This document shows positions 1 through 8,271 of a stretch of DNA of 64,000 nt, piece by piece. The stretch lies in NCBI RefSeq assembly GCF_902859825.1, contig NZ_CADIKB010000002.1:124001-188000 (forward strand), in the 5' to 3' direction. The translations under genes were made by a program, and so were the position numbers. Numbering within the stretch: the stretch's first letter is position 1; every line of letters begins with the position of its first letter. Under the pieces are notes generated by a model. The model was not told the origin of the DNA. It ran no database searches and was given only the letters and a program-made list of their open reading frames with translations. The DNA is from Paraburkholderia phenoliruptrix. GTDB lineage: Bacteria > Pseudomonadota > Gammaproteobacteria > Burkholderiales > Burkholderiaceae.

Positions 1-1
1 C

Positions 2-268
2 GCGTCTTTCCAGGCGTCGCTGGAGAAAATCCGCGCGCGCGGCCTCGAAAGCAGCGTGGATGCTCCGAGCCCCGGCATCAGCAGTGTGAGCGCGCCGGTG
101 CTCGACCCGCAGGGGCATCTGGCACTGGCATTGACGGTGATCGGCTCGACGGGCGCAATGAATGTGGCCGCCGACGGTCCGATCGCCCGTGCGTTGCTCG
201 GTACCGCTCGAGAGATCGGCGCCGAGCTGGCGGCTCAATCCTCACGGCTTGCCTCGTCTATATCGTGA
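2..268 (+). CDS. IclR-family transcriptional regulator, C-terminal end (partial)
   Basis: Only the last 88 or so codons are in the window; the gene begins upstream. The reading frame is open from base 2 and ends in TGA at 266-268. The visible protein has the end of an IclR effector-binding domain: a helix ending in an RARGLESS segment, then SPGISSVSAPVLDPQGHLALALTVIG, which matches the 'G..cvAaPVfd..G.vvaals' strand pair of the family. The following gene is a second IclR protein with the same motif (PGIDTLAAPVLDHTGSICLVLALMG) and its GTG start overlaps this stop, so the two are probably tandem paralogues that are co-translated. The HTH and the regulated target are outside the window. Family call is firm, function unknown. 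Confidence 0.75.
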   Translation, partial: ASFQASLEKIRARGLESSVDAPSPGISSVSAPVLDPQGHLALALTVIGSTGAMNVAADGPIARALLGTAREIGAELAAQSSRLASSIS

Positions 269-1101
269 CTGCGTCATCCGATAACCTTCCCCCCCTTTCC
301 GCGGATGCCAAACCGCAGCGCGGCATCCAGTCGCTCGACAACACCGGCGAGCTGCTGGCAGCGCTCGTCGCCGCGGCGCGGCCGTTGACCTTGCGCGACC
401 TCGCAGCCGCAGCCGGCATGCCGCCGGCCAAAGCCTTTCCGCATCTGGTGAGCTTGCTGAAGATCGGCCTGCTGAGCCGCGACGCCGCCGGCTGCTTCGA
501 AGCGGGGTCGCTTGCGCTGGAGCTCGGGTTGATCAGCCTGCAGCGGCTGTCGCCCGTGCGCGAGGCCGAGCCCGAGGTGGTGGAACTGGCGGCATCCACG
601 GCGATGAGCGTCGCAATGGCGGTGCTCGGCCCGCTCGGACCGACGGTCGTGCGGCTGGAGGAATCGCCGCGGCCACTGCATGTGAGTTTGCGGGTCGGCA
701 CGGTCATGTCGCTCGTGAACACGGCAATCGGGCGCGTTTTCGCCGCCCACGTCGCTGACGACGTACGGGCCGGGCTGCTCGCCCAGGACCATCTGCGGCT
801 GGCGGGCGCCGAGGAAACGGACGTTCCGGTGGGCAAAGGCGCGCCGACGGCGCTGAAGGAAACCTACGCGCAGCGACTCGCCCAGATTCGTGCCGAGGGG
901 ATCGATACCGCGCTCAGCCGGCCCGTGCCCGGCATCGACACGCTGGCCGCGCCGGTGCTCGATCACACCGGCAGCATCTGCCTCGTGCTCGCCCTGATGG
1001 GACCGAGCGGCAGCTTCGACAGCGCCGCCACAGCCGGGCCTGCGCAGACGTTGCAGGCCGCCGCGCTGCGGTTGTCGCGGCGGTTTGGGTGGATGGGGTG
1101 A
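265..1101 (+). CDS. IclR-family transcriptional regulator
   Basis: A 278-residue protein of normal IclR length. Residues about 20-80 form the winged helix (NTGELLAALVAAARPLTLRDLAAAAGM followed by a recognition helix), and residues about 90-270 form the effector-binding domain ending in PGIDTLAAPVLDHTG. IclR proteins usually bind a small aromatic or organic-acid ligand and control a neighbouring catabolic operon; the ligand cannot be read here. The GTG start lies inside the stop of the preceding IclR gene (GTGA overlap), which implies translational coupling of two paralogous regulators. Downstream it converges with the RpiR gene across about 160 bp. The protein has unusually hydrophobic, alanine- and leucine-rich effector helices but no obvious defect. 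Confidence 0.85.
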   Translation: MTASSDNLPPLSADAKPQRGIQSLDNTGELLAALVAAARPLTLRDLAAAAGMPPAKAFPHLVSLLKIGLLSRDAAGCFEAGSLALELGLISLQRLSPVREAEPEVVELAASTAMSVAMAVLGPLGPTVVRLEESPRPLHVSLRVGTVMSLVNTAIGRVFAAHVADDVRAGLLAQDHLRLAGAEETDVPVGKGAPTALKETYAQRLAQIRAEGIDTALSRPVPGIDTLAAPVLDHTGSICLVLALMGPSGSFDSAATAGPAQTLQAAALRLSRRFGWMG

Positions 1102-1259
1102 CGTGAGGCGGGCAGGCGCTCTTGCGCCCCCTTCGGTAATCGTTTTTTCGTGAAAACGGCGTTTTGTAATCGTTTTGGCGGACGAATAACCGAAACTGAT
1201 GCGGGCGGCGTGGCGATCGTCAACGCGATCGCCGAAGCCTTCGCCGATGAAGCCAGCCC

Positions 1260-2120
1260 CTAATCGCCCGTCTGCGGCTCGTGCGAGGACAACCTTGCCT
1301 TCGCGTGCCGCATCTTCTCCAGCGTCTTCGGCCCCGCTTTGAGCGCGACGCCGATGGCGAGCGCGTCCATGATGCAAAGGTGCACGAGCCGCGACACGCC
1401 CGGCGTATTCGGATCAATGGGACTCGGCACGCGCAGCAGCAGCGGTATATCCACGAGCCACGCGAGGCGCGAGCCCACATTGGTGAGCGCGATGGTGGTG
1501 GCGCCGCGTTCCTTCGCGATCTGAATACTCTCGTTCACTTCGACGCTGCGCCCCGAATGCGAAATCGCAAAGGCCACGTCGCCTGGCTCCATCATGCCGG
1601 CATAGAGACGTTGAAGGTGCGCGTCGGTAAAAGCGGTGGACGCGATGTCGAGGCGCAAAAACCGCAACGCCGCATCTTGCGCGACGAGGCCGGAGCCTGA
1701 CCCGACGCCGAAAAAGAACACACGCCGCGCCCCCGAGAGCGCCGCAATCGCGCTCTCGACCACCGCCGGATCCAGCGCGCCGCGCGCGTGCGTGATGCCG
1801 TCGACGGCGGCTTCGCCTACTTTGTCCATCAGCGTTTGCACGTCGTCGTCGCGCGCAATGGCGGCCGACGCATACGGCAACCCGCCCGCCACGCTCTGCG
1901 CAAGCTGCATCTTGAAGTCGCGCAGACCATGCGCCCCGATCGCCCGGCAAAAACGCGTGACCGAAGGCTCGGAGACGTCCGCGCGCTGCGCGAGTTCGGT
2001 AATGCTCGCGCGCATGGCGAAGTCGACGTCGTTCAGCACCATGTCGGCGACCTTGCGTTCGGCGGGCCGCAAACTGGCGAGTGCGCTGCGGATGTGGGGA
2101 ATCAGATTCGGTGCGGACAC
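1260..2120 (-). CDS. MurR/RpiR-family transcriptional regulator (HTH-SIS)
   Basis: An N-terminal RpiR-type helix-turn-helix (ITELAQRADVSEPSVTRFCR, residues about 40-60) is followed by a SIS sugar-phosphate-binding domain (RRVFFFGVGSGSG, then AISHSGRSVEVNESIQIAKERGA). RpiR proteins sense phosphorylated sugars or sugar-acid intermediates and usually repress the local uptake operon. The open frame extends 16 codons further upstream, but GTG at 2118-2120 is preferred because AAGGA stands 7 nt before it and the family usually starts close to this point. It is the last gene of a leftward set: SDR, ABC ATPase, RpiR. It is the obvious candidate regulator for the divergent ABC transporter, probably through sites in 4068-4356. 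Sugar specificity cannot be deduced. Confidence 0.88.
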   Translation of the reverse strand: MSAPNLIPHIRSALASLRPAERKVADMVLNDVDFAMRASITELAQRADVSEPSVTRFCRAIGAHGLRDFKMQLAQSVAGGLPYASAAIARDDDVQTLMDKVGEAAVDGITHARGALDPAVVESAIAALSGARRVFFFGVGSGSGLVAQDAALRFLRLDIASTAFTDAHLQRLYAGMMEPGDVAFAISHSGRSVEVNESIQIAKERGATTIALTNVGSRLAWLVDIPLLLRVPSPIDPNTPGVSRLVHLCIMDALAIGVALKAGPKTLEKMRHAKARLSSHEPQTGD

Positions 2121-2183
2121 CCGGTGTTCCTTGAGGGTTAAATGAATCCGCGTCGCTCGCAGCTTCAATCGGCAACACGCGGC

Positions 2184-3266
2184 TCAGGCCAGTCTGCGTC
2201 CACTCTCCGTATCGAACAGGTGAATGTGACTAGCCGGCAAATGCAGCGCGATACGCTCGCCGTGCTCGAGGTTCGAGCGTTGACGCGTCGTCACGCACCA
2301 CGTGTTGCCGCCTATTTTCCCGTACAAATGCGTCTCCGCGCCAGTCGGCTCGATGACCTCGACTTCCATCGCCGCGTCGGGCGTCTGCGTGACCGTTTCG
2401 ATGTGCTCGGGCCGCACGCCTAAAGTGACCTTCGCGCCGGCCGTGGCCGAAGCCGGGGCGCCTTCCAGCGTGATCTCGCTGCCGTCCGCGAGTTTCAACG
2501 CGAGCCCCGAGCCCTGAGCACGGTTCACCACGACGCCTTCGGCGAAATTCATCGACGGCGAGCCGAGAAAGCTCGCGACAAACAGATTCGCCGGACAGTC
2601 GTACAGCTCGAGCGGGCGTCCGATCTGTTCAATCCGCCCCGCGTTCATCACGACAATGCGATCGGCCATCGTCATCGCTTCGATCTGATCGTGCGTCACG
2701 TAAATCACCGTGTTTTTCAGTCGCTGATGCAGCGCCTTGATTTCCGTGCGCATCTGCACACGCAATTTCGCGTCGAGATTGGAGAGCGGCTCGTCGAACA
2801 AAAATAGCGACGGCTCGCGCACCACAGCGCGCCCCATCGCCACGCGCTGCCGCTGACCGCCCGACAAGGCACGCGGCAAACGGTCAAGGTAGCCGCCGAG
2901 ATTGAGCATCTTTGCGGCAGCCTCGATTCGCGGCTTGAAATTCGCGGGGGACTCCTTACGAATGCGCGGACCGAAGGCGATATTTTCGTAGACCGACAGA
3001 TGCGGATAGAGCGCGTAGCTCTGAAATACCATCGAGATATTGCGCTGCTGCGGCGCAAGCGTGTTCGCGCGCGTTCCGCCGATCATCAGATCACCGCCGC
3101 TGATTTCCTCGAGCCCCGCCACCATTCGCATCAGCGTGCTCTTGCCGCAGCCCGACGGGCCGACTAACACGACGAACTCGCCGTCGTCGATGTGAAGGTC
3201 GATGCCATGCACCACCTGCGTATCGCCGTAGCGCTTGAAGATGCCGCTCAGTTGCACTGCTGCCAT
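2184..3266 (-). CDS. Carbohydrate ABC transporter ATP-binding protein (MalK/UgpC type)
   Basis: A 360-residue ATPase with Walker A GPSGCGKST (residues about 37-45), Q-loop QSYALYPH, ABC signature LSGGQRQRVAMGRA, Walker B LFLFDEPLSNLD and H-loop THDQIEAM. The C-terminal 120 residues form the TOBE/OB regulatory domain (GVRPEHI motif) found in the CUT1 sugar-importer ATPases MalK, UgpC and MsmK. It energises the two permeases encoded on the opposite strand at 5792-7530. An AGGA ribosome-binding site precedes the ATG at 3266. The gap to the upstream SDR gene is 27 nt, so the two are probably co-transcribed. General annotation pipelines often name such proteins UgpC, but nothing here shows glycerol-3-phosphate specificity. 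Confidence 0.92.
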   Translation of the reverse strand: MAAVQLSGIFKRYGDTQVVHGIDLHIDDGEFVVLVGPSGCGKSTLMRMVAGLEEISGGDLMIGGTRANTLAPQQRNISMVFQSYALYPHLSVYENIAFGPRIRKESPANFKPRIEAAAKMLNLGGYLDRLPRALSGGQRQRVAMGRAVVREPSLFLFDEPLSNLDAKLRVQMRTEIKALHQRLKNTVIYVTHDQIEAMTMADRIVVMNAGRIEQIGRPLELYDCPANLFVASFLGSPSMNFAEGVVVNRAQGSGLALKLADGSEITLEGAPASATAGAKVTLGVRPEHIETVTQTPDAAMEVEVIEPTGAETHLYGKIGGNTWCVTTRQRSNLEHGERIALHLPASHIHLFDTESGRRLA

Positions 3267-3293
3267 GCTGTCCTCATCGTCTGCGGGTTTGGG

Positions 3294-4067
3294 TCAAAGC
3301 GATTCGAGCGTCAGTTCTTGCGCCATCAGACGGTTGCCGGCCATCAGGCCGCCGTCCACGGGCAACGCGACGCCGGTGATCACGCGCGCCATCGGCGAGG
3401 CGAGAAAGAGCACGGCGTCGGCGATATCGTCGGGCGTGGCGAAATCGCGCAACGGATACCACTTTTTCAGATCTTCGAAGACCTGGGGGTTCTTGTCGAC
3501 GCGCGCTTGCCATGCCTGCGTCTTCACGGTGCCCGGACACACGATATTCGCGCGAATGCCATGGCGGCCGAGTTCGAGCGCGAGCGCCTTCGTGTAACTG
3601 ATCAAGCCCGCTTTTGCCGCGCTGTATGCAGGATGCCCGAGCGCGGCCATGCCGTTCACGGAGCCAATCAGCACGAGCGCGCCCTGCTGGCGTTCGATCA
3701 TCGACGCGCGTACGGCTTCGACCGTGTGATACGTGCCGTTCAGGTTCAGATGAATATCGCGCTGCCAGCTGGCGGCGTCGGTCGTGGCGAGCGTGAGGCC
3801 TTCGGCTGCGCCCGCGTTCGCGACCAGTACGTCCACCGGTCCGCGTTTTGCGACCGCTGCGGCCACGGCTTGCTGCACCGCGGCGGCGTCGCCGAGATCG
3901 GCAACCAGCGGCGTGACCTGCGTTTCGCCGAGTTGCTTCGAAAGGCGCGCGAGCGCCGACGCGTCGAGGTCGAGCGCCAGCACCGTATCGCCTTGCTCGA
4001 CGAAACGCTTGCATAACACGCTGCCGATACCGCCGCAGGCGCCCGTGACTAATACGACTCGATTCAT
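3294..4067 (-). CDS. SDR-family NAD(P)-dependent oxidoreductase
   Basis: A classical short-chain dehydrogenase of 257 residues. The cofactor motif is TGACGGIG (residues 8-15), followed by the NAGAAEG strand, the catalytic Ser in the LIGSVNG segment and YSAAK. An acidic residue after beta-2 (ALDLDAS) suggests preference for NAD(H). It is the first gene of the leftward transcript, preceded by GAGGGAAAA and ATG, and is followed 27 nt later by the ABC ATPase. Placement inside a sugar ABC operon suggests oxidation of the imported sugar or polyol, as in sorbitol/mannitol- or aldose-dehydrogenase operons; that role is inference. Confidence 0.85.
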   Translation of the reverse strand: MNRVVLVTGACGGIGSVLCKRFVEQGDTVLALDLDASALARLSKQLGETQVTPLVADLGDAAAVQQAVAAAVAKRGPVDVLVANAGAAEGLTLATTDAASWQRDIHLNLNGTYHTVEAVRASMIERQQGALVLIGSVNGMAALGHPAYSAAKAGLISYTKALALELGRHGIRANIVCPGTVKTQAWQARVDKNPQVFEDLKKWYPLRDFATPDDIADAVLFLASPMARVITGVALPVDGGLMAGNRLMAQELTLESL

Positions 4068-4194
4068 TTTTCCCTCGCCTTCAGGCCGACATGCGTCTTC
4101 GCAGACCGTGAAAATTTCTTACAGCACCGTGCGGCGCATCATGTTCGGCATCCCGAATATTGGGCAATCGGCTGCTTAGCCAGGCCGAAAATAC

Positions 4195-4209
4195 GCCTGT
4201 TTTACAGGC
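4195..4209. promoter_or_regulatory. Candidate operator in the divergent ABC-operon promoter region
   Basis: GCCTGT-TTT-ACAGGC is a perfect 6-bp inverted repeat with a 3-nt centre, lying roughly midway between the start of the leftward SDR gene (4067) and that of the rightward binding protein (4357). Its core resembles the TGTnnnnACA type of site reported for RpiR-family repressors, and the RpiR gene is the only regulator in the cluster. A second short symmetric element, GAAAATTTC, lies at about 4110-4118. Assignment is by symmetry and position only. Confidence 0.35.
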
Positions 4210-4254
4210 ATCTTATGCACAAACCCGGGCGATAAAAAATATCGCAGACCCTAC

Positions 4255-4283
4255 GTGACAAGGCGTTTTTAGCCGTGTAGGAT
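4255..4283 (+). promoter_or_regulatory. Candidate sigma-70-type promoter of the binding-protein/permease operon
   Basis: GTGACA at 4255-4260 and TAGGAT at 4278-4283 are separated by 17 bp, a canonical spacing. The predicted start would lie about 65 nt before the ATG of the binding protein. It is the best match in the 289-bp divergent region, but Burkholderia promoters are often poor matches, so this is tentative. Confidence 0.35.
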
Positions 4284-4356
4284 TTTTTCAAACAATTTAA
4301 CCAACAACGCAACCCCGGCGGCCGGCGACGGCAGCGGACCCATTGAGGAGAGAGAA

Positions 4357-5589
4357 ATGTCGTTGCATGCCCGTGCTTCCCTCGCGCTCGGCAAAGTCGC
4401 CGTGGCGCTCGCGTTTGCAGGTATCGCCGTGGCGGCTCAGGCCGACACGGTCCGCGTGACCGTCGCGCATTACAGCGACGCCACCGCGCCGTACTTCGAA
4501 AAGATGGCTCGCAACTTCGAGAAAGCCAATCCCGGCACCACCATCAAGATCGAAGATGTGAACTGGGATACGTTGCAACAGAAGCTGCAAACGGACATTT
4601 CCGGCAACGCCAATGCCGACCTCGCGATTGTGGGCACACGCTGGCTGCTCGACTTCGTGAAGGACGACGTGGCCGAACCGCTCGACGGCTATATGGACGC
4701 GAACTTCAAGGGACGCTTCATCGGTCCCTTCCTCGCGCCGGGCGAGATCAACGGGAAGGTCTATGGCTTGCCGATTGCCGCGTCCGCGCGGGCGCTGTAC
4801 TACAACAAGGAGCTGCTCGCCAAGGCCGGCTATCCGGACGGCCCGAAAACGTGGAACGACGTCATCGAAGCGTCGAAGAAGCTGAAGGCGCAGGGCATTG
4901 CCGGCTTCGGTCTGCAGGGCAAGGAAATCGAAACGGACGTCTACTTTTACTATGCACTGTGGACCAACGGCGGCGAGGTGGTCGGCAAGGACAACAAGGC
5001 GGCCTTCAACTCGGCGGCGGGCGTGAAAGCGGCCACGCTGTACAAATCGCTGATCGATCAGGGCCTCACGCAGCCGGGCGTGACCGGCTATAGCCGCGAG
5101 GACGTGCAGAACCTCTTCAAGCAAGGCCGCGTGGCGATGATGATTTCCGCGCCGTTCCTCGCCAAGCAGATCAAGAAGGAAGCGCCCAACCTCAAGTACG
5201 GCATCGATCCGATTCCGATGGGCACCACACACGCCACCTACGCGGTCACCGATTCGATCGTGATGTTCAAGAATTCGAAGGTGAAGAAGTCTGCGTGGAA
5301 GTTCCTCGACTATCTGTTCACGAAGGAACCGCGCGTCGAATTCACGACAACGGAAGGCTTCCTGCCGACCACCAAGGCGGAATCTTCGGACCCGGCGTTC
5401 AATGATCCGGACACCAAAGCGTTTGTCGCACTACTGCCCACCGCGCGCTTTGCACCGACTGTGACGGGTTGGGAAGATACCGCGAAAGCCGTCACCGACG
5501 CCATGCAGTCCATCTATCTGGGCAAGGCAAAGCCGGCCGATGCACTGAACGCGGCAGCCGCACAAGCCAACAAGTCGCTGGGCCACTAA
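4357..5589 (+). CDS. Carbohydrate ABC transporter substrate-binding protein
   Basis: A 410-residue periplasmic binding protein of the extracellular solute-binding family 1 (MalE/UgpB-like). The N-terminal signal peptide (hydrophobic run at about 13-25, cleavage near AQA-D at residue 29) is followed by VRVTVAHYSD, the LAIVGTRWLLDFV strand and the GKVYGLPIAASARALYYNKELLAKAG segment typical of CUT1 receptors, and ends with the usual Ala-rich helix. GAGGAGAGAGAA precedes the ATG. It is followed by two stem-loops (5666-5698) and then the permease genes, the standard arrangement that keeps receptor levels above permease levels. Ligand unknown; the RpiR regulator and SDR suggest a sugar or polyol. 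Confidence 0.9.
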   Translation: MSLHARASLALGKVAVALAFAGIAVAAQADTVRVTVAHYSDATAPYFEKMARNFEKANPGTTIKIEDVNWDTLQQKLQTDISGNANADLAIVGTRWLLDFVKDDVAEPLDGYMDANFKGRFIGPFLAPGEINGKVYGLPIAASARALYYNKELLAKAGYPDGPKTWNDVIEASKKLKAQGIAGFGLQGKEIETDVYFYYALWTNGGEVVGKDNKAAFNSAAGVKAATLYKSLIDQGLTQPGVTGYSREDVQNLFKQGRVAMMISAPFLAKQIKKEAPNLKYGIDPIPMGTTHATYAVTDSIVMFKNSKVKKSAWKFLDYLFTKEPRVEFTTTEGFLPTTKAESSDPAFNDPDTKAFVALLPTARFAPTVTGWEDTAKAVTDAMQSIYLGKAKPADALNAAAAQANKSLGH

Positions 5590-5665
5590 GCGGCCGACAC
5601 GGCGAACTTGCGGTGATCCGCTGTACAGGAAGCGCGTCGCCTCGTTGCGATTGCCGCCTTTGCAA

Positions 5666-5698
5666 AAAGCGCGGCGCGCTTTCCGGCCCTTTTGGGCC
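5666..5698 (+). promoter_or_regulatory. Two consecutive intercistronic stem-loops
   Basis: Within the 202-bp gap between the binding protein and first permease there are two adjacent hairpins: AAAGCGC-GGC-GCGCTTT (5666-5682) and GGCCC-TTTT-GGGCC (5685-5698). Neither is followed by a T tract, so they look like RNA-stabilising or attenuating elements, not terminators. Comparable structures between receptor and permease genes (for example malE-malF) protect the receptor message and lower permease expression. Confidence 0.5.
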
Positions 5699-5791
5699 CT
5701 TCCCGACCTTTACGCTGGCCGCCCCCGACAATCCGGCCCATTCCGGCGAGCTCGCAAGCTTCATGCGGGCGCGTCTCACGATCGAGCACGT

Positions 5792-6682
5792 ATGCGCCGT
5801 TCCGCCTCTTCACGTCTGCAAGCGCCGTGGTTACTGATTGCACCGAGCCTGGTGCTGGCGCTGTTTATCATCAGCTATCCGATTTTCAATATCGTGTGGC
5901 AATCGCTGCATGAGGTATCGCGCTTCGGCGCGATTCGCGATTTCACCGGCTTGCAGAACTTCTACTCGATCTTCGGCGACCCCACCTTTCTCGCGGCTGC
6001 GCGCCGCACGATTGTGTGGACGGTCTTCGTGGTGGGCGGCACCGTCGTCATCTCGGTGCCGGTCGCGCTGGTACTGAATCAGGACTTTTACGGACGCGGC
6101 ATTGCGCGAACCATCGTCATGCTGCCGTGGTCCGTTTCGCTGACCATGACGGCGGTGGTGTGGCGCTGGGCTTTCAACGACGACTACGGCATGGTCAACG
6201 TCACGCTGCAACGCCTCGGCCTCATTGGCGGCCCGATTCACTGGCTCGCCACTCCCGAGCTCGCGTTCCCGGTCGAAATCGCCGTGGGCATCCTCGTGTC
6301 GATTCCGTTTACCGTCACCATTCTGCTCGGCGGGCTCTCTTCGGTGCCGGGCGACATTTACGAAGCGGCGCGCATTGACGGTGCGAGTGCGTGGCAGCAG
6401 GTTCGCCAGCTGACGCTGCCGTTGCTGCGGCCCTTCATCAATATGGCCATATTGTTGAACGTGATCTATGTGTTCAACTCCTTCCCGATTATCTGGGTGA
6501 TGACGCAAGGCGGTCCGGACAACAGCACGCATATTCTCGTGACTTATCTCTACGAACTCGGCTTCAGGCTCGGACGACCCGGCGAAGCCGCCGCCGTGTC
6601 GCTCATCATGCTCGTCATGCTGTTCGTTTTCTCGATGGCATATCTGCGCCTGCAGCCGGCAAAAGAAGGAGAGCCGTCATGA
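5792..6682 (+). CDS. Carbohydrate ABC transporter permease 1 (MalF/UgpA type)
   Basis: A 296-residue inner-membrane protein with six predicted membrane segments and the permease EAA loop (EAARIDGASAWQQVRQLTLPLLRP, residues about 190-213) that contacts the ATPase. The open frame extends about 49 codons upstream, but ATG at 5792 (MRRSASSRLQAPW) is chosen because it puts the first membrane segment (LLIAPSLVLALFIISYPIF) near the N terminus, as in CUT1 permeases. The upstream extension is arginine- and proline-rich and lies over the stem-loop region. Its stop overlaps the start of the second permease by ATGA, indicating coupled translation of the heterodimer. Confidence 0.88.
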   Translation: MRRSASSRLQAPWLLIAPSLVLALFIISYPIFNIVWQSLHEVSRFGAIRDFTGLQNFYSIFGDPTFLAAARRTIVWTVFVVGGTVVISVPVALVLNQDFYGRGIARTIVMLPWSVSLTMTAVVWRWAFNDDYGMVNVTLQRLGLIGGPIHWLATPELAFPVEIAVGILVSIPFTVTILLGGLSSVPGDIYEAARIDGASAWQQVRQLTLPLLRPFINMAILLNVIYVFNSFPIIWVMTQGGPDNSTHILVTYLYELGFRLGRPGEAAAVSLIMLVMLFVFSMAYLRLQPAKEGEPS

Positions 6683-7530
6683 CGCTCAGCACGAAAGCCC
6701 AACGCTCGCTGTGGTGCTGGCTCGCGTTGTCGCCGCTGGTGGTGGTCGTGCTGTTCCCGTTTGCGGTCATGCTCTTCACTGCATTGAAACCCGCTTCGGA
6801 GATTTTTGTGTATCCGGCGCGCTGGCTGCCGGTGCATTGGCAGTGGAACAACTTTGTCGATATGTGGCAGGCCGCGAACTTCGGCGTGGCGCTGCGCAAC
6901 AGCACCGTCATCAGCTTACTGTCGACGTTGCTTGCACTCGCGGTGAGCTTGCCCGCCGCTTATGCATTGGCGCGCTTCCCGTTTCGCGGACGCGGACCGT
7001 ACCGCCAGTTTCTGCTCGTCACGCAGATGCTCTCGCCTATTCTGCTCGTGGTCGGCCTGTTCCGGCTTGCTGCAATGATTCCTTATGGCGACGGTAATCT
7101 CGTCGATTCGAAAATCGGCGTGATCGTCTCGTATGCGGCCTTCAATATCGCGTTCGCCGTGTGGATGCTGTCCTCGTATTTTCAAACAGTGCCGCGCGAT
7201 CTCGAGGAGTCAGCGTGGCTCGAAGGATGCGGACGAGCGAGAGCCGTTTTCAAGGTGTTCCTGCCGCTTGCCGTACCCGCAATTGTCGTCACGGCGATCT
7301 TCACGTTCATCAACGCGTGGAATGAATTTGCCGTGGTGTACACGCTGATACGCTCGCCGGAAAACAAGACGCTGACCGTCCAGGTGACCGATATGGTCGC
7401 CGGCAAATACGTGGTGGAGTGGCATCTGGTGATGGCCGCCACGCTGTGCGCCACGCTGCCGGTGTCGGTCGTGTTCGCGTGGTTGCAGCGGTATCTGGTG
7501 AAAGGCCTCGCGCTCGGGGCCGTGAAGTAG
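6679..7530 (+). CDS. Carbohydrate ABC transporter permease 2 (MalG/UgpE type)
   Basis: A 283-residue permease with six predicted membrane helices and the family loop (EESAWLEGCGRARAVFKVFLPL, then AIFTFINAWNEF). ATG at 6679 overlaps the TGA of permease 1, and AGAAGGAGAG precedes it. The open frame continues far upstream inside permease 1, but that part is out-of-frame shadow. It completes the importer: binding protein, permease 1 and permease 2 on this strand, ATPase on the other. The operon appears to end here; a stem-loop at 7552-7581 follows. Confidence 0.9.
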   Translation: MTLSTKAQRSLWCWLALSPLVVVVLFPFAVMLFTALKPASEIFVYPARWLPVHWQWNNFVDMWQAANFGVALRNSTVISLLSTLLALAVSLPAAYALARFPFRGRGPYRQFLLVTQMLSPILLVVGLFRLAAMIPYGDGNLVDSKIGVIVSYAAFNIAFAVWMLSSYFQTVPRDLEESAWLEGCGRARAVFKVFLPLAVPAIVVTAIFTFINAWNEFAVVYTLIRSPENKTLTVQVTDMVAGKYVVEWHLVMAATLCATLPVSVVFAWLQRYLVKGLALGAVK

Positions 7531-7551
7531 CGTTGAGTTGAGTTTAGCGGG

Positions 7552-7581
7552 CCGCGCTGATGTCTGACTGCCTCAGCGCGG
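7552..7581. terminator. Stem-loop between convergent genes (possible terminator)
   Basis: CCGCGCTGA (7552-7560) pairs perfectly with TCAGCGCGG (7573-7581) across a 12-nt loop, 22 bp after the permease stop and before the convergent DUF1330 gene. There is no T tract on either side, so intrinsic termination is uncertain; it may act as a bidirectional transcript end. Confidence 0.4.
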
Positions 7582-7631
7582 TCATGCATGGTCAGCGAGC
7601 TCGACGCGCGCCGCGCTGAACTCCCGAAGCC

Positions 7632-7925
7632 TTATTCCGCGCCGCGGACAATCCGCAAATCGCGCTCGACGGCGTCGCCCAGCGCCGCAAGCGCTTTCTT
7701 GTAGTCGTCGCTATCGTAGGCGGCGACTGCCTCTTCATACGACGGAAATTCGATCACCACCGTCCGCTCCTTGATGCCGTGCTCGCGAACCTCGTCCGCC
7801 ACGCCACGCACGATGAACTTGCCGCCCGCGGCCGCCACCGCCGGAGCCGCCAACTGACCGTAGGCCGCCAGCTTCGACGGGTCGTTGATCTTGCGATACG
7901 TGGTTACCCAATACCCCTTGCTCAT
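7632..7925 (-). CDS. DUF1330 domain-containing protein
   Basis: A 97-residue protein starting MSKGYWVTTYRKINDPSKLAAYG, with the GGKFIVRG strand and the VIEFPSYEEAVAAYDSDDYKKALA helix characteristic of DUF1330, a small ferredoxin-like (dimeric alpha+beta barrel) family. The open frame runs another 94 codons upstream; ATG at 7925 is chosen because GAGGAGCGTCAC precedes it and the family starts at MxKGY. The family has no established function; it is usually a single-gene housekeeping-type unit in Burkholderia. Convergent with the ABC permease operon. Confidence 0.88.
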   Translation of the reverse strand: MSKGYWVTTYRKINDPSKLAAYGQLAAPAVAAAGGKFIVRGVADEVREHGIKERTVVIEFPSYEEAVAAYDSDDYKKALAALGDAVERDLRIVRGAE

Positions 7926-8271
7926 GTGACGCTCCTCGTGGTTGATGATGATGCAGGAGCGTAACAGAGATTGCGCAGCGCCTAGTTCTGCCCCTCGCGG
8001 CCCTATCGGAGCGAGGGTCCATCGCCCGAACCGGCCCATACGCAGGTTCGATTCGTCAAATCGCGCCACGCGGCTGGAAAAGATGGCCCAAAACGTTGAA
8101 CCGCGGCGGGTGACAAACCGCCGAGTTGTATAGAAACTCTCCGTACGATCCACGCGATGTGTCGATGATCGACCGTTCGTGTTTAAAACGCAGCGAGTCG
8201 CGTTCACGGTAAGGCAACGAGTCGTCGTTTATCATGGACGTGTGCCTTTCGAAGAAGCTTCAGTTTCAGAT
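7926..8271. other. Divergent intergenic region with no recognised gene
   Basis: About 346 bp between the DUF1330 gene (leftward) and the hypothetical membrane-anchored protein (rightward). Short open frames here lack ribosome-binding sites and protein-like composition. No terminator, repeat or clear promoter pair was recognised. Confidence 0.5.
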
